Positions 24,381 to 32,540 are shown, counted from the stretch's first letter. The stretch: DNA of 39,901 bases from DASUTB01 sp036374835 (GCA_036374835.1 DASUTB010000009.1:1-39901), one strand, 5' to 3'. Numbers and translations are program-made. Notes: generated from the sequence alone by a model not told the origin.

Positions 24381-24443
24381 ACTACGAGCCGCCGCCGGCG
24401 GACGTCGATGGTCACTACCGTAGCCGTCGACCGGCTGGTCAGA

Positions 24444-25427
24444 TCAGGCGTCCGGGTCGACGTCCGCGGCCGTGTGGTGCGGCACCTCGGTCTGCCCGAG
24501 CCGGCCGGCCTGGTAGTCCTCCATCGCCTGGATGATCTCGGCTTTGGTGTTCATGACGAACGGCCCGTAGCGCGCTACCGGCTCTCGGATCGGCAGCCCG
24601 CCGAGGACCAGCACATCCCATCCGCCGTTGGCCGCCAGCGGCTGCGTGTCGGCGGCGCGGATGGTGACCGCGTCCCCGCCGGCGAACATCGCGAGCTGGC
24701 CCTCGTCCAGCGGCTGACCGCCCGGGCCGACGTGCCCGCGGCCGGACAGCACGTAGACCAGGGCGTTGAAGTCGGCTGGCCAGGGCAGGTCGAGTCGTGC
24801 GCCATTGGCGATGGTCGCATGCAGGTATGTGATCGGTGTGTAGGTGCTGCCCGGCCCATCGAAATCCTGCAACGCGCCTGCGATGAGCCGGATCAGCGCT
24901 CCGCCGTCCGGGCTCGAGATCAGCTTGACGTCGCCCGGGTTGATGTCCTGGTACCGGGGCGGAGACCATTTCTTGGCCGCGGGCAGGTTCACCCACAACT
25001 GCACTCCGTGGAACAGCCCGCCCTTGGCGACGAACTCCTGCGGCGGGAGTTCGCTGTGCAGAATGCCGGAGCCGGCCGTCATCCACTGCGTCGCGCCGTC
25101 GGTGAGCAGGCCGCCACCGCCTGTCGAGTCCGTGTGCTCGAACGCGCCGTCCAGCATGTAGGTGACGGTTTCAAAGCCGCGGTGCGGATGCCAAGGGGCG
25201 CCCTTGGCCTCACCGGGACCGTATTCCACCGCGCCCATGTGGTCGAGCAGCAGGAACGGGTCGGCCAGCGAAAGATCCATACCCGGGAAAGGACGGCGCA
25301 CCTCGAATCCTTCGCCCTCGAGTTGCCGGTGTGCGGTGACGACCTTGCGGACCGGCCGCCATTCAGTCGTGGTGGCGAGCGAGGTCAGCCTCGGTAGGGC
25401 GAGCGTGTCGGCGGTGACGGCGGGCAT
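24444..25427 (-). CDS. Pirin family protein
   Basis: 327-residue bicupin. The four metal ligands of pirin are present: His80 and His82 in PWHPHRGFETVTY, His124 and Glu126 in ILHSE. Some bacterial pirins are quercetin dioxygenases or bind metabolic enzymes; the role here is open. The C-terminal pirin_C cupin runs from about 180 on. AGGAGG lies 5 nt before the ATG at 25427, a strong ribosome site. It appears to be monocistronic. Confidence 0.93.
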   Translation of the reverse strand: MPAVTADTLALPRLTSLATTTEWRPVRKVVTAHRQLEGEGFEVRRPFPGMDLSLADPFLLLDHMGAVEYGPGEAKGAPWHPHRGFETVTYMLDGAFEHTDSTGGGGLLTDGATQWMTAGSGILHSELPPQEFVAKGGLFHGVQLWVNLPAAKKWSPPRYQDINPGDVKLISSPDGGALIRLIAGALQDFDGPGSTYTPITYLHATIANGARLDLPWPADFNALVYVLSGRGHVGPGGQPLDEGQLAMFAGGDAVTIRAADTQPLAANGGWDVLVLGGLPIREPVARYGPFVMNTKAEIIQAMEDYQAGRLGQTEVPHHTAADVDPDA

Positions 25428-25494
25428 GGCGGCCTCCTTGGTACGACACTGCCCAGAACACCGTTGACGCGTCAATCATTCCACGACTATCTGC

Positions 25495-25556
25495 TGATCA
25501 TGTTCCTTTTCATGAAGCCGATTCACGCAGATTCGCACAGTTTCGATTCATGATCA
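25495..25556 (-). repeat. Family A intergenic repeat, copy 3 (reverse orientation)
   Basis: 62 bp from TGATCATG to CATGATCA, in the opposite orientation to copies 1 and 2, with about 46 of 62 positions matching copy 2. Its last TGATCA supplies the TGA stop (25554-25556) of the leftward membrane protein gene. Confidence 0.75.
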
Positions 25557-26798
25557 CGGCTCGCAGAGGTCCAGGGTGACCGCGCGGATGAGCCGGTCCT
25601 CATCTACATAGAGATCGACGTAGAACATGCCGAGCCACGAGGTCACCGAACCATCGGCCGGTTGGATCGAGACCCGCCGCAGGTCCTTGACGCCATCGGG
25701 TGGCGGCGGTGCCGCAGACCCAGCGCAGTACGGATAATCGCCGATCACAACCTTTGTTTCCGACCTGACCTGCAAACCTTCGGGCATGTCGCCGGCGACA
25801 TGCCGACGGATCCGTTCGAGCACGGAGAAAGGTCCGGTGTACGCGCGGAAGACGTCCTCATCGATGAGCCACGCATCCGGACTGCTCAGTTCCTCCGCGG
25901 TCCGTTCGACGAGCAGGTCGGGCCCGAGCCCGAGTTCCACTCGGTCGGCGAACGGGAGCGATGCCGCGGTCTCCGGCGAAGGCTCGGTCGCGAAGCTGAC
26001 GAACGCATCGGCGATAGCCAAGTCGCTCTGCTCGACATCGCCGGTCCCTGGAGTCGGCGCCGGATCCGGGCCGGACTCCGCTTTCGGCTCACCCTCGTTG
26101 GCCTGGGAGGGGATCTCGTACACGTAGCTGAGCTCGGCGCCCTTGTACTTCGCAGTGACCTGCCAGCAGCCCGGGTCTGCGGGGTCGGTTCCAGCGATCA
26201 TGAACCAGCCGTCCTCGGGTGTGTGGGCGTTTGTGCCACGGCCGGCATTCGTGGTGAAAGACTGCTTGCTCGAATCGCGGAGATCCAACCGTTCCCAGGT
26301 CACGTCGATGTCGGGCTGTGGCTCTTGCGGACCTCCTGGGAATGACGTGCTCCACCACACGCTCTTGCGCTGGCCGTAGTAGCCGTCGACCGGTAGGACC
26401 GTCCACAACGCCTCGGTGCCGAACCAGACCGCGTCGTCCAGGTTCGGCTCCGGTGGGTAGCCGTCGGGCGGCTGGAATCCCGGTGTCGGCGGCTGGGTGA
26501 CGGGACAATCGAACCCTGGAGCGTACGGCTCGGGTGTTGGCCGGTCCGAGGTCCGCGGCGGGACGCCCGCGGAATCGGGTTCAGCAGCGGGAGGCGGTGC
26601 GTCGCCGTCCGAGCCGCTCGACAGCGGGACCGCCACCGCGGTGGCGAGCCCCGCGGTTGCAGCCACGCCTCCGATCGCGGTGGCCACGTGCCGGCGACGC
26701 CGCCGCTTGCGAGCGAGCCGAGTGATTTCGGCCGGGTCAAGAGGGCGGCTCGGCGCGGCCGCGGTTGCGTTCAGCAGATGCTCAAGATCCCGAGACAT
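25554..26798 (-). CDS. Membrane-anchored protein co-encoded with ECF sigma factor (possible regulator)
   Basis: 414 residues. A short cytoplasmic N-terminus (LEHLLNATAAAPSRPLDPAEITRLARKRRRRRH) is followed by a single membrane helix (about 38-60) and a large extracellular Pro/Asp-rich domain with several Cys. It starts 17 nt inside the end of the sigma gene, with GGAG 7 nt before the ATG, so the pair is translationally linked. This layout is like sigma/anti-sigma pairs, and the N-terminal DPAEITR segment is common in proteins next to SigE70-type factors, but no known anti-sigma (ZAS or RskA) motif is visible. The extracellular domain is unrecognised. Confidence 0.75.
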   Translation of the reverse strand: MSRDLEHLLNATAAAPSRPLDPAEITRLARKRRRRRHVATAIGGVAATAGLATAVAVPLSSGSDGDAPPPAAEPDSAGVPPRTSDRPTPEPYAPGFDCPVTQPPTPGFQPPDGYPPEPNLDDAVWFGTEALWTVLPVDGYYGQRKSVWWSTSFPGGPQEPQPDIDVTWERLDLRDSSKQSFTTNAGRGTNAHTPEDGWFMIAGTDPADPGCWQVTAKYKGAELSYVYEIPSQANEGEPKAESGPDPAPTPGTGDVEQSDLAIADAFVSFATEPSPETAASLPFADRVELGLGPDLLVERTAEELSSPDAWLIDEDVFRAYTGPFSVLERIRRHVAGDMPEGLQVRSETKVVIGDYPYCAGSAAPPPPDGVKDLRRVSIQPADGSVTSWLGMFYVDLYVDEDRLIRAVTLDLCEP

Positions 26799-27294
26799 CA
26801 CGTGACTCCTCTCGTTGGTTCAACACGAGAAGTTCACGCAACCGGCGCATCGCGCGATGCGACAGCGCCCTTACTGCTCCGGATGTGGTGCCGAGAGTCG
26901 TCGCCGTCTCGTCCGGAGTCATGCCGAGGTAGTAGCGCAGCACGATCACCTCACGCTGCTTCACCGGTAGCGTCTGCAGCGCTTGCCGTACCCCGACCTC
27001 GTCGTGCGTATCAGGTGGCGGGGACGGTGCGTCCGATCCGAGCCGCGCGAGAGCTCGCTGCTCGGCACTGCGGCGCCGGAAGTACGAGTTGCCGATGTTC
27101 GCGCCGACGCGGAACGTCCATCCGATCGGGGACGCGAGTTTGCTGACCGACGCCCACCGGTCGCCGGCCCTGATGAGCGCTTCCTGGGCAAGCTCTTCGG
27201 CAAGCCACCGATGGCCGACGTGGTGCGTCAGCGCGGCGACGAGTTCGGGGTACGCTGCGGCGCAGAAGCGCTCGAACCCGCTGACGTCGTCCAC
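26782..27294 (-). CDS. ECF-type RNA polymerase sigma factor
   Basis: 170-residue sigma-70 family factor of the extracytoplasmic-function group. Region 2 runs about 8-75 (ELAQEALIRAGDRWASV, PIGWTFRVGANIGNSYFRRR) and region 4 about 103-158 (LQTLPVKQREVIVLRYYLGMTPDETATTLGTTSGAVRALSHRAMRRLRE in pieces). GTG 27294 is chosen because GAGAGG lies 7 nt upstream; the frame is open a little further. The downstream membrane protein overlaps its 3' end. Confidence 0.9.
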   Translation of the reverse strand: MDDVSGFERFCAAAYPELVAALTHHVGHRWLAEELAQEALIRAGDRWASVSKLASPIGWTFRVGANIGNSYFRRRSAEQRALARLGSDAPSPPPDTHDEVGVRQALQTLPVKQREVIVLRYYLGMTPDETATTLGTTSGAVRALSHRAMRRLRELLVLNQREESRDVSGS

Positions 27295-27364
27295 CTGGCC
27301 GCCTCTCGTGTTGCCTCTCGCCCCGTACACGCACGGCGGCGGTCACGCGTTACGCGGCAGGTGG

Positions 27365-27730
27365 CTACTCGCTGAGGACCGAGCGATAGTACTCGATCTT
27401 GTTGTGGATCGCCTTCTGCTGGGTCCGGAGGTGTGCGATCCGCTCTTCGACAGCCTGGTGATGTGCTTCGAGCAGGTCGATGCGATCACGAATCGTCCCG
27501 TCACCGCTGTTGGTCAGCGACTTGAAACGCAGCATCTCGGCGATCGGCATACCGGTGTCCCGCAGGCAGCGGAGCATGTCGAGCCAGGAAAGATCGGCGT
27601 CGCTGAATCGGCGTTGCCCGGACGACGCTCGGGCAACGTCGTCGAGTAGGCCGATCTTCTCGTAGTACCGCAGCGTGTCGAGGCTGAAACCGGACCTCTC
27701 GACCGTCTGGCTGGGCGTGTAGAAGTTCAT
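27365..27730 (-). CDS. MerR-family transcriptional regulator
   Basis: 121-residue regulator: MerR winged helix at the N-terminus (YTPSQTVERSGFSLDTLRYYEKIGLL, in pieces), then DADLSWLDMLRCLRDTGMPI and a dimerising coiled coil. It lacks the cysteines of metal-sensing MerR members and resembles the small-molecule or aldehyde type (AdhR/NmlR-like). ATG 27730 gives the canonical N-terminus, but no ribosome site is at the right distance; GTG 27757 is an alternative. It lies 52 nt after the hydrolase gene on the same strand and may be co-transcribed. Confidence 0.88.
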   Translation of the reverse strand: MNFYTPSQTVERSGFSLDTLRYYEKIGLLDDVARASSGQRRFSDADLSWLDMLRCLRDTGMPIAEMLRFKSLTNSGDGTIRDRIDLLEAHHQAVEERIAHLRTQQKAIHNKIEYYRSVLSE

Positions 27731-27782
27731 GACACGGGAGTCTTTCAACTCCTCCACCCAGAGCGCACTCCAGATGCCCGGG

Positions 27783-28961
27783 CTACGCGACAGCGCCGTA
27801 GGCGGCTCGCCAGAACTCGTCTATGACCGGAGGAGCTTGCGGGCTCCACAGGGCGAGATTGGTGAACACCACACCGATCAATTCGATACTCGGATCGTTC
27901 AGCCATGTCGTTCCGAGCCCGCCCGTCCAGCTGTAGGAACCAGGCGACCGCGGGCCGTCCCCGCGTCTGCGCTGCACATCGACGCCGTAGCCCCAACCCA
28001 GGTCACCGCTGCCCTCGATGTTCACGTTGGCCGGCAGTTGGTCGGAGGTCATGGCCGCGACGGTCGACTCGCGCAGAAGCGGGCCGTCAGGGCCGACTCC
28101 TCCGCTCATGAGCATCCGGCCGAAGGTCCAGAAGTCCGCTACCGTCGAGACGAGGCCGCCACCGCCGCTCGGGAATGCCGGCTGCCGGGCCCATTGGCCG
28201 GATGGGCCGTCGTAGACGGTGCGCTCACCGGTCGTGGCGTCGGCGGCGTAGGCGGTCGTCAACCGGGTCAACTGCGCGGGCGGGACGCTGAACCGCGTGT
28301 CGGTCATGCCGAGCGGGTCGAGCACAGTGCGTCGAAGGACAGGTTCGAGCGGTTCGCCGTAGGCGCGGGCGAGCAGGACGCCCAGTGCCTCGGAGCCGAA
28401 GTGGTAGCGCCAGGCTTCGCCGGGCTGGTGGTCCAGGGGGACGGTGCCGAGCCTTCGCATCCACTCGTCAACGTCCGGCATCGTTGCCGGACTGGGTGGG
28501 CCGACGCCGAGGCCGAGCCGAGCGAGCTCGCTGATTTGGGCCTGCTGGTTCATGGTGGTGAAGTCGTAGCCATACCCGGCCGTCAAGGTCAGCAGGTTCC
28601 GGACCGTGATCGGACGGTCTGCGGGGACGGTGTCCGTCAGCGGCCCGTTCTGGTGCCGCAGCACCGTGGGGTCGGCCAGCTCCGGCAGCCAGCCGCCGAC
28701 CGGGTCGTCGAGTGACAGCACGCCGTTCTCCTCGGCGATCAAAGTGGCCACCGCGGTGATCGGTTTGGTCAGTGACGCGATGCGGAAGAGGCTGTCGACG
28801 CGCATCGGGCTGTCGTCGAGGGTCGCGAAGCCGACCGCATCACGATGCACTTCGTCACCTGCGGACAACAGCCACACCAGGCCGGGCACCCCGTCTTCAA
28901 CGGCTTTGGCCATCGTGCGCCGGACGTTGTCGAGACCCTCCGGTGTGAATCGCGACGCCAT
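27783..28961 (-). CDS. Serine beta-lactamase-family hydrolase (class C/EstB type)
   Basis: 392-residue penicillin-binding-fold hydrolase. The nucleophile is in SLTK (Ser63, Lys66). The second motif is unusual: WRYHFGSEALG (Tyr186) where most relatives have Y-S-N. No signal peptide is visible, so a cytoplasmic esterase, like EstB or related D-amino-acid or carboxyl esterases, is likelier than an antibiotic-resistance enzyme. GGGAGA precedes the ATG. It is divergent from the glyoxalase-like gene and followed by merR. Confidence 0.88.
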   Translation of the reverse strand: MASRFTPEGLDNVRRTMAKAVEDGVPGLVWLLSAGDEVHRDAVGFATLDDSPMRVDSLFRIASLTKPITAVATLIAEENGVLSLDDPVGGWLPELADPTVLRHQNGPLTDTVPADRPITVRNLLTLTAGYGYDFTTMNQQAQISELARLGLGVGPPSPATMPDVDEWMRRLGTVPLDHQPGEAWRYHFGSEALGVLLARAYGEPLEPVLRRTVLDPLGMTDTRFSVPPAQLTRLTTAYAADATTGERTVYDGPSGQWARQPAFPSGGGGLVSTVADFWTFGRMLMSGGVGPDGPLLRESTVAAMTSDQLPANVNIEGSGDLGWGYGVDVQRRRGDGPRSPGSYSWTGGLGTTWLNDPSIELIGVVFTNLALWSPQAPPVIDEFWRAAYGAVA

Positions 28962-29002
28962 GACGACGAGTCTCCCAGACGCGTTTTCGCACAGGCGACA
29001 AG

Positions 29003-29018
29003 GTCACGGGCACGTGAC
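29003..29018. promoter_or_regulatory. Inverted repeat in the hydrolase/glyoxalase divergent promoter
   Basis: GTCACG-GGCA-CGTGAC is a perfect 6-bp inverted repeat with a 4-nt spacer in the 114-nt divergent region. It is a candidate operator of unknown protein. Confidence 0.35.
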
Positions 29019-29019
29019 A

Positions 29020-29038
29020 ACGAGTAAGGCTTACCTTC
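29020..29038. promoter_or_regulatory. Possible IdeR/DmdR iron box
   Basis: The core GTAAGGCTTACC matches the iron-regulator consensus TWAGGTWAGSCTWACCTWA at 14 of 19 positions by my count, with the mismatches concentrated at the left edge. It lies 38 nt before the glyoxalase-like start, a position that could block transcription. Confidence 0.4.
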
Positions 29039-29075
29039 GCGCGAGGGCGGAATCCGAAGCTGCCACTATCTAGAC

Positions 29076-29711
29076 ATGCGCCTGGACCATGTCTCATACG
29101 CCGCGGGGCCGCCAGGGCTCGACGCGACCGCTGCCGACCTGGCCGAGCGGTTGGGCGTCGAGTTCCGCGATGGCGGCATCCATCCACGATTCGGAACTTG
29201 CAATCGCGTCCTACCCGTCGCCGGTGGGCATTATCTGGAGGTCGTGGAGGTCTTGGACCACCCGGCGGCGGACAAGGTGCCGTTCGGCCAAGCGGTCAAG
29301 GCACGGTCCGAGGCTGGTGGGGGCTGGCTCGGCTGGGTGGTCGCCGTCACTGATCTCGCCCCGATCGAGAAGCGCCTCGGGCGGGCGGCTGTCGAGGGAA
29401 ACCGTACTCGCCCCGACGGATACGAGCTGCGTTGGAAGCAGATCGGTGTCAAGGGTCTGATGAACGATCCGCAGCTGCCGTTCTTCGTTCGCTGGGAGTC
29501 CGACCCCGAGGAGCACCCGTCCCAGCCCGGCAACGGTGTCGAACTGGTACGCCTCGAGATCGCCGGCGATCCGCACCGCGTCGCGGACTGGCTCGGTGAG
29601 CCGAAGGACCATCCGCTCGAGGATGTGGACGTCGAGTGGAGCGCCCCGAACGGTCAGCCAGGCATCTTGGCCGCGCATTTCCGGACGGGTAACGGCACCG
29701 TCCGCATCTGA
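29076..29711 (+). CDS. Glyoxalase-like VOC-superfamily protein
   Basis: 211-residue protein of the glyoxalase-like type PF13468: RLDHVSYAAGPPGLDATAADL at the start, GTCNRVLPVAGGHYLEVVEV with the HYLEVVE metal-ligand strand, and a second VOC half ending in VDVEWSAPNGQPG. The metal ligands expected are His4/5 and the Glu of LEVVE. Substrate is unknown. The divergent hydrolase and iron-box-like site are the only hints of regulation. Confidence 0.82.
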   Translation: MRLDHVSYAAGPPGLDATAADLAERLGVEFRDGGIHPRFGTCNRVLPVAGGHYLEVVEVLDHPAADKVPFGQAVKARSEAGGGWLGWVVAVTDLAPIEKRLGRAAVEGNRTRPDGYELRWKQIGVKGLMNDPQLPFFVRWESDPEEHPSQPGNGVELVRLEIAGDPHRVADWLGEPKDHPLEDVDVEWSAPNGQPGILAAHFRTGNGTVRI

Positions 29712-29746
29712 CCGGAACTGCCGAACGTGATCATTGCGAAATGACG

Positions 29747-30535
29747 TCAGGCGTCGCGTTTCTGGAATAGATACCAGGCAACGGCCAGGATGATCGCGAC
29801 GAAGACGGCGAACACGCCTCCCGCTGCCCAACGGTCGAAGATCTCGTACTGTGCCGAGTTGGGTCCGAACGCTTCGTCCGCCGGGGTCGTGGCGATCAGT
29901 CGTGCCCCGGCTGTGAACGGCAGGAACTTGACCACCGGAACCAGCCAGTCGAGCGCCGGGACGTTCGACAGCCCGGTGATCAGGCCCTCGACGACGAGCG
30001 GCGTCACAAGCAGCACCACGATAGCCGACGGCACGCCACGGAAAAGCTGGCCGAGCCCGACACCCAAGATGGCATTGAGCGCGATCAGTACGAAGTAGCC
30101 GGGTATGATCTCGTTCATCGGCGAGCGACCGAGATCGGGAATCTCGCCCCACAAGAGTGCTGCGAGCCCGAGGTTGACGGCCAGGGACACCACGACGAGC
30201 GCGATAGCGACTGCGACCACGACCAGAAGCTTCGCGGACAATAGCGCCGACCGCTGCGGCAGTGTTGTCAACGTGGGCTGGATCGTGCCGTACCGGTACT
30301 CGTGCCCCGTGGCGAAGATTCCCATGATCGCGACGAAGATCGGGATAAAGGTCGCGAACTCGCCACCACCGAGCAGGACGAAGGCGTCCATTTCGACGGT
30401 GTGCTCATCGTCGCGGAATACGTACGCCAGGATCCCCGCGATCGCTGCAGTAATGACCACGCCCATGCCGAAGAGCCAATACGTGGAGCGGATAGTGCGG
30501 ATCCGCGCCCACTCGAAGCGCAGTGCGTCGGTCAT
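29747..30535 (-). CDS. ABC-2 type transporter permease
   Basis: 262-residue integral membrane protein with six hydrophobic segments; the first segment begins at about residue 20, and FVAIMGIFATGHEYRYGTIQPTL (in the second-third region) is the hallmark of ABC-2 permeases of this group. It starts 4 nt inside the end of the ATPase gene. The pair probably exports or moves a hydrophobic compound or drug; no substrate can be assigned. Confidence 0.9.
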   Translation of the reverse strand: MTDALRFEWARIRTIRSTYWLFGMGVVITAAIAGILAYVFRDDEHTVEMDAFVLLGGGEFATFIPIFVAIMGIFATGHEYRYGTIQPTLTTLPQRSALLSAKLLVVVAVAIALVVVSLAVNLGLAALLWGEIPDLGRSPMNEIIPGYFVLIALNAILGVGLGQLFRGVPSAIVVLLVTPLVVEGLITGLSNVPALDWLVPVVKFLPFTAGARLIATTPADEAFGPNSAQYEIFDRWAAGGVFAVFVAIILAVAWYLFQKRDA

Positions 30536-31491
30536 GCCTTCTCCTCGCCTTCGGTCGTAGTCACGGGTGCCTCACCGAGAACCTCGGCGACCTCGTGCGC
30601 GACGAACTCTTCGGTCGCACCGGTAGCCGAGATGAACGCCTGCTCGAGCGATGCCCGGTGGGTGGCGAGTTCGTGCAGCATGATGCTCCCGTGGTGGGCG
30701 AGTTCGCCGACGGCCGACGTTTCCATGCCCGACACCACCATCGAGCCGTCCTCCTGGACGACGACCTCCGCGCCGGCCCCGCGGAGCATTTCGGCGAAGG
30801 TGTCGGCGGAGGGGGTCCTGACCAACACGTCGGACTTGGTGAACTGCTCGACGAAGTTGTCCACCGACCCGTTGAAGATCATCTTTCCGCGTCCGATCAC
30901 GACCAGCTCGTCGGCCATCAGCTGCATCTCGGAGAGCAGGTGGCTGGAGACGAACACAGTCCTGCCCGTCGCGGCGAGCGACTTGAGCACGTCTCGCAGC
31001 CAGTGGATGCCGTGCGGGTCGAGGCCGTTGGCCGGCTCGTCCAGGATCAGGGTCTGCGGATCGCCGAGCAGGGCCTGTGCGAGCCCGAGCCGCTGCGACA
31101 TGCCCAGGGAGAACCCTTTCGGCTTCTTGTCCTTGACGTCGGCAAGACCGACGAGTTCGAGGACCTCGTCGACCCGGCTGTCGGAAATCTTGTTGGCCGC
31201 CGCCAGCATGCGCAGGTGGTTGCGTGCCGTCCTCGTCGGGTGAAAGGCACGGGCCTCGAGAACGGCGCCGATCTCGTTCATCGGGTCGCGGATGTCGCGG
31301 AAGAGGCGTCCGTCGAAGCGCGCTTCGCCGTCGCCGTAGTCCAGCCCGAGCATCAGGCGCATGGTGGTCGACTTGCCGGCGCCGTTCGGTCCGAGAAAGC
31401 CGGTGACGAGGCCGGGCCTGACCTCGAACGATAGGTCGTCGACCGCGACGGTGTCCCCATACCGTTTACGCAGCCCGTGTGCCGTGATCAT
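30532..31491 (-). CDS. ABC transporter ATP-binding protein, DrrA/CcmA type
   Basis: 319-residue ATPase partner of the ABC-2 permease. Walker A GPNGAGKS is at 34-41, the signature is FSLGMSQRLGLAQAL, Walker B is LILDEPANGLDPHG and the switch His is in VSSHLLSEM. The C-terminal region after residue 205 is the extra domain typical of ABC-2 ATPases. ATG 31491 (the second of two) has GGGAGA at 6-7 nt; ATG 31494 also fits. Its stop overlaps the permease start by 4 nt (ATGA). Confidence 0.93.
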   Translation of the reverse strand: MITAHGLRKRYGDTVAVDDLSFEVRPGLVTGFLGPNGAGKSTTMRLMLGLDYGDGEARFDGRLFRDIRDPMNEIGAVLEARAFHPTRTARNHLRMLAAANKISDSRVDEVLELVGLADVKDKKPKGFSLGMSQRLGLAQALLGDPQTLILDEPANGLDPHGIHWLRDVLKSLAATGRTVFVSSHLLSEMQLMADELVVIGRGKMIFNGSVDNFVEQFTKSDVLVRTPSADTFAEMLRGAGAEVVVQEDGSMVVSGMETSAVGELAHHGSIMLHELATHRASLEQAFISATGATEEFVAHEVAEVLGEAPVTTTEGEEKA

Positions 31492-31599
31492 CATGCTCTC
31501 CCGTTCTCCATGCAGTGGCCGGTGTTGAACCTACCGGCTTCAAACTGAAGCGGCACTGAGATTAATGCGTGTGTCGTTGGGCGCGGAGATCGCGTCCGT

Positions 31600-31702
31600 G
31601 GAGAGGCTCGGCTGCTGTGGGAGCCGATACTGGGCGTGTACGGCCTTTGCTAGGCCTGGAAGCGTGGTTTGGTTGGGGAGTACGCCGTTTACGTGATCAT
31701 TC
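31600..31702 (-). repeat. Family B intergenic repeat, copy 5 (reverse orientation)
   Basis: From 31702 on the minus strand it begins GAATGATCACGTAAAC and continues with blocks (CCCCAACC, GGCC-AGCAAAG-GCCGTACA) that align with the full copy at 16929-17036. The kinase-like gene's TAA stop (31689-31691) is inside it. The left boundary is approximate. The rest of the 197-nt gap up to the ATPase start shows no gene. Confidence 0.6.
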
Positions 31703-32540
31703 GGGCGAGGCGGCCGGCTTGGGCGCCGTACGAACCGCCGAACAGGACGGCGTGGACGAGGACGGGGTGGAGCTGGTGCAGAGCCATCCGGTCGCGCCAG
31801 CCGTCGGCCAGCGGTGTCGCCTCGTGATACGCCGCAATCGCCCGGTCGAGATAGGGCAGGCCGAACAGATCGAGCATGGCCACGTCGGTCTCCCGATGGC
31901 CGCCGTGGGTCGCCGGGTCGACCAGATACGCCGAGCCCTCGGCCGTCCACACGACGTTGCCGGCCCACAGATCACCGTGGATGAGGGACGGCGGCTCGAC
32001 CGGCCCGGCGTACTCGTCGATGCGATTGAGCAGGCGCTCCACGTCGTAGGCGTCCTTTGCCCGGATGGAGCCGGCGTCGACCGCCGCACGAAGGTAGGGC
32101 AGCACGCGCCCCTCGGCCCACATCGTCGGCCATGACTCCCAGGGTCCGCCGGGGAGCTTCAGGGTGCCGATCCAGGCGTCCCGGTCGGGGATACCGAACA
32201 CTTTCACTCCGGCGGAATGTGTTGCGGCCAGTGATCTGCCGAAACGCTCGGCCGCGGCGGCGGACGGCGGGCCTGGAGCGATCCACTGCAGGACGAGCCG
32301 GGTGTCGCTGTGGGCGATCACATCCGGAGTCGGTACGCCTCCGGAGGCGCCGGCCAGCCAGCACAGCCCTGCGGCCTCGGCGGCGAAGAAACCCTCCGGC
32401 GCGGACGGCAGCGTCTTGACGAACACGGTACGGCCGTCCGCGAGTTTGGCTCGGTTCGCTGCGCAGATGTCCCCGCCGCCGACGGGCTCGTAATCCGTCA
32501 CATCCGTGCCGATGAGCCGGCTCAGTTGCTCAGCGGTCAC
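31689..32540 (-). CDS. Fructosamine-kinase-family phosphotransferase
   Basis: 283-residue protein-kinase-like phosphotransferase of the fructosamine kinase/ketosamine-3-kinase family, which phosphorylates sugars attached to amines and helps repair glycation. It has GGGDICAANRAKL, the lysine strand VFVKTLP, the catalytic loop LIHGDLWAGNVVW and the metal site YLVDPATHGGHRETDVAML. GGGAGGAG lies 4 nt before the GTG at 32540. It starts 11 nt inside the end of the phosphatase gene, so the two are a coupled pair. Confidence 0.9.
   Translation of the reverse strand: MTAEQLSRLIGTDVTDYEPVGGGDICAANRAKLADGRTVFVKTLPSAPEGFFAAEAAGLCWLAGASGGVPTPDVIAHSDTRLVLQWIAPGPPSAAAAERFGRSLAATHSAGVKVFGIPDRDAWIGTLKLPGGPWESWPTMWAEGRVLPYLRAAVDAGSIRAKDAYDVERLLNRIDEYAGPVEPPSLIHGDLWAGNVVWTAEGSAYLVDPATHGGHRETDVAMLDLFGLPYLDRAIAAYHEATPLADGWRDRMALHQLHPVLVHAVLFGGSYGAQAGRLARMIT

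Noticed and set aside
29711..29747. CGAACGTGATCATT after the glyoxalase-like gene as a further family B or C copy
   Set aside because: Only about 14 bp match (reverse of AATGATCACGTTCGG). The gap is too short for a full copy, so it may be a remnant but is not called.
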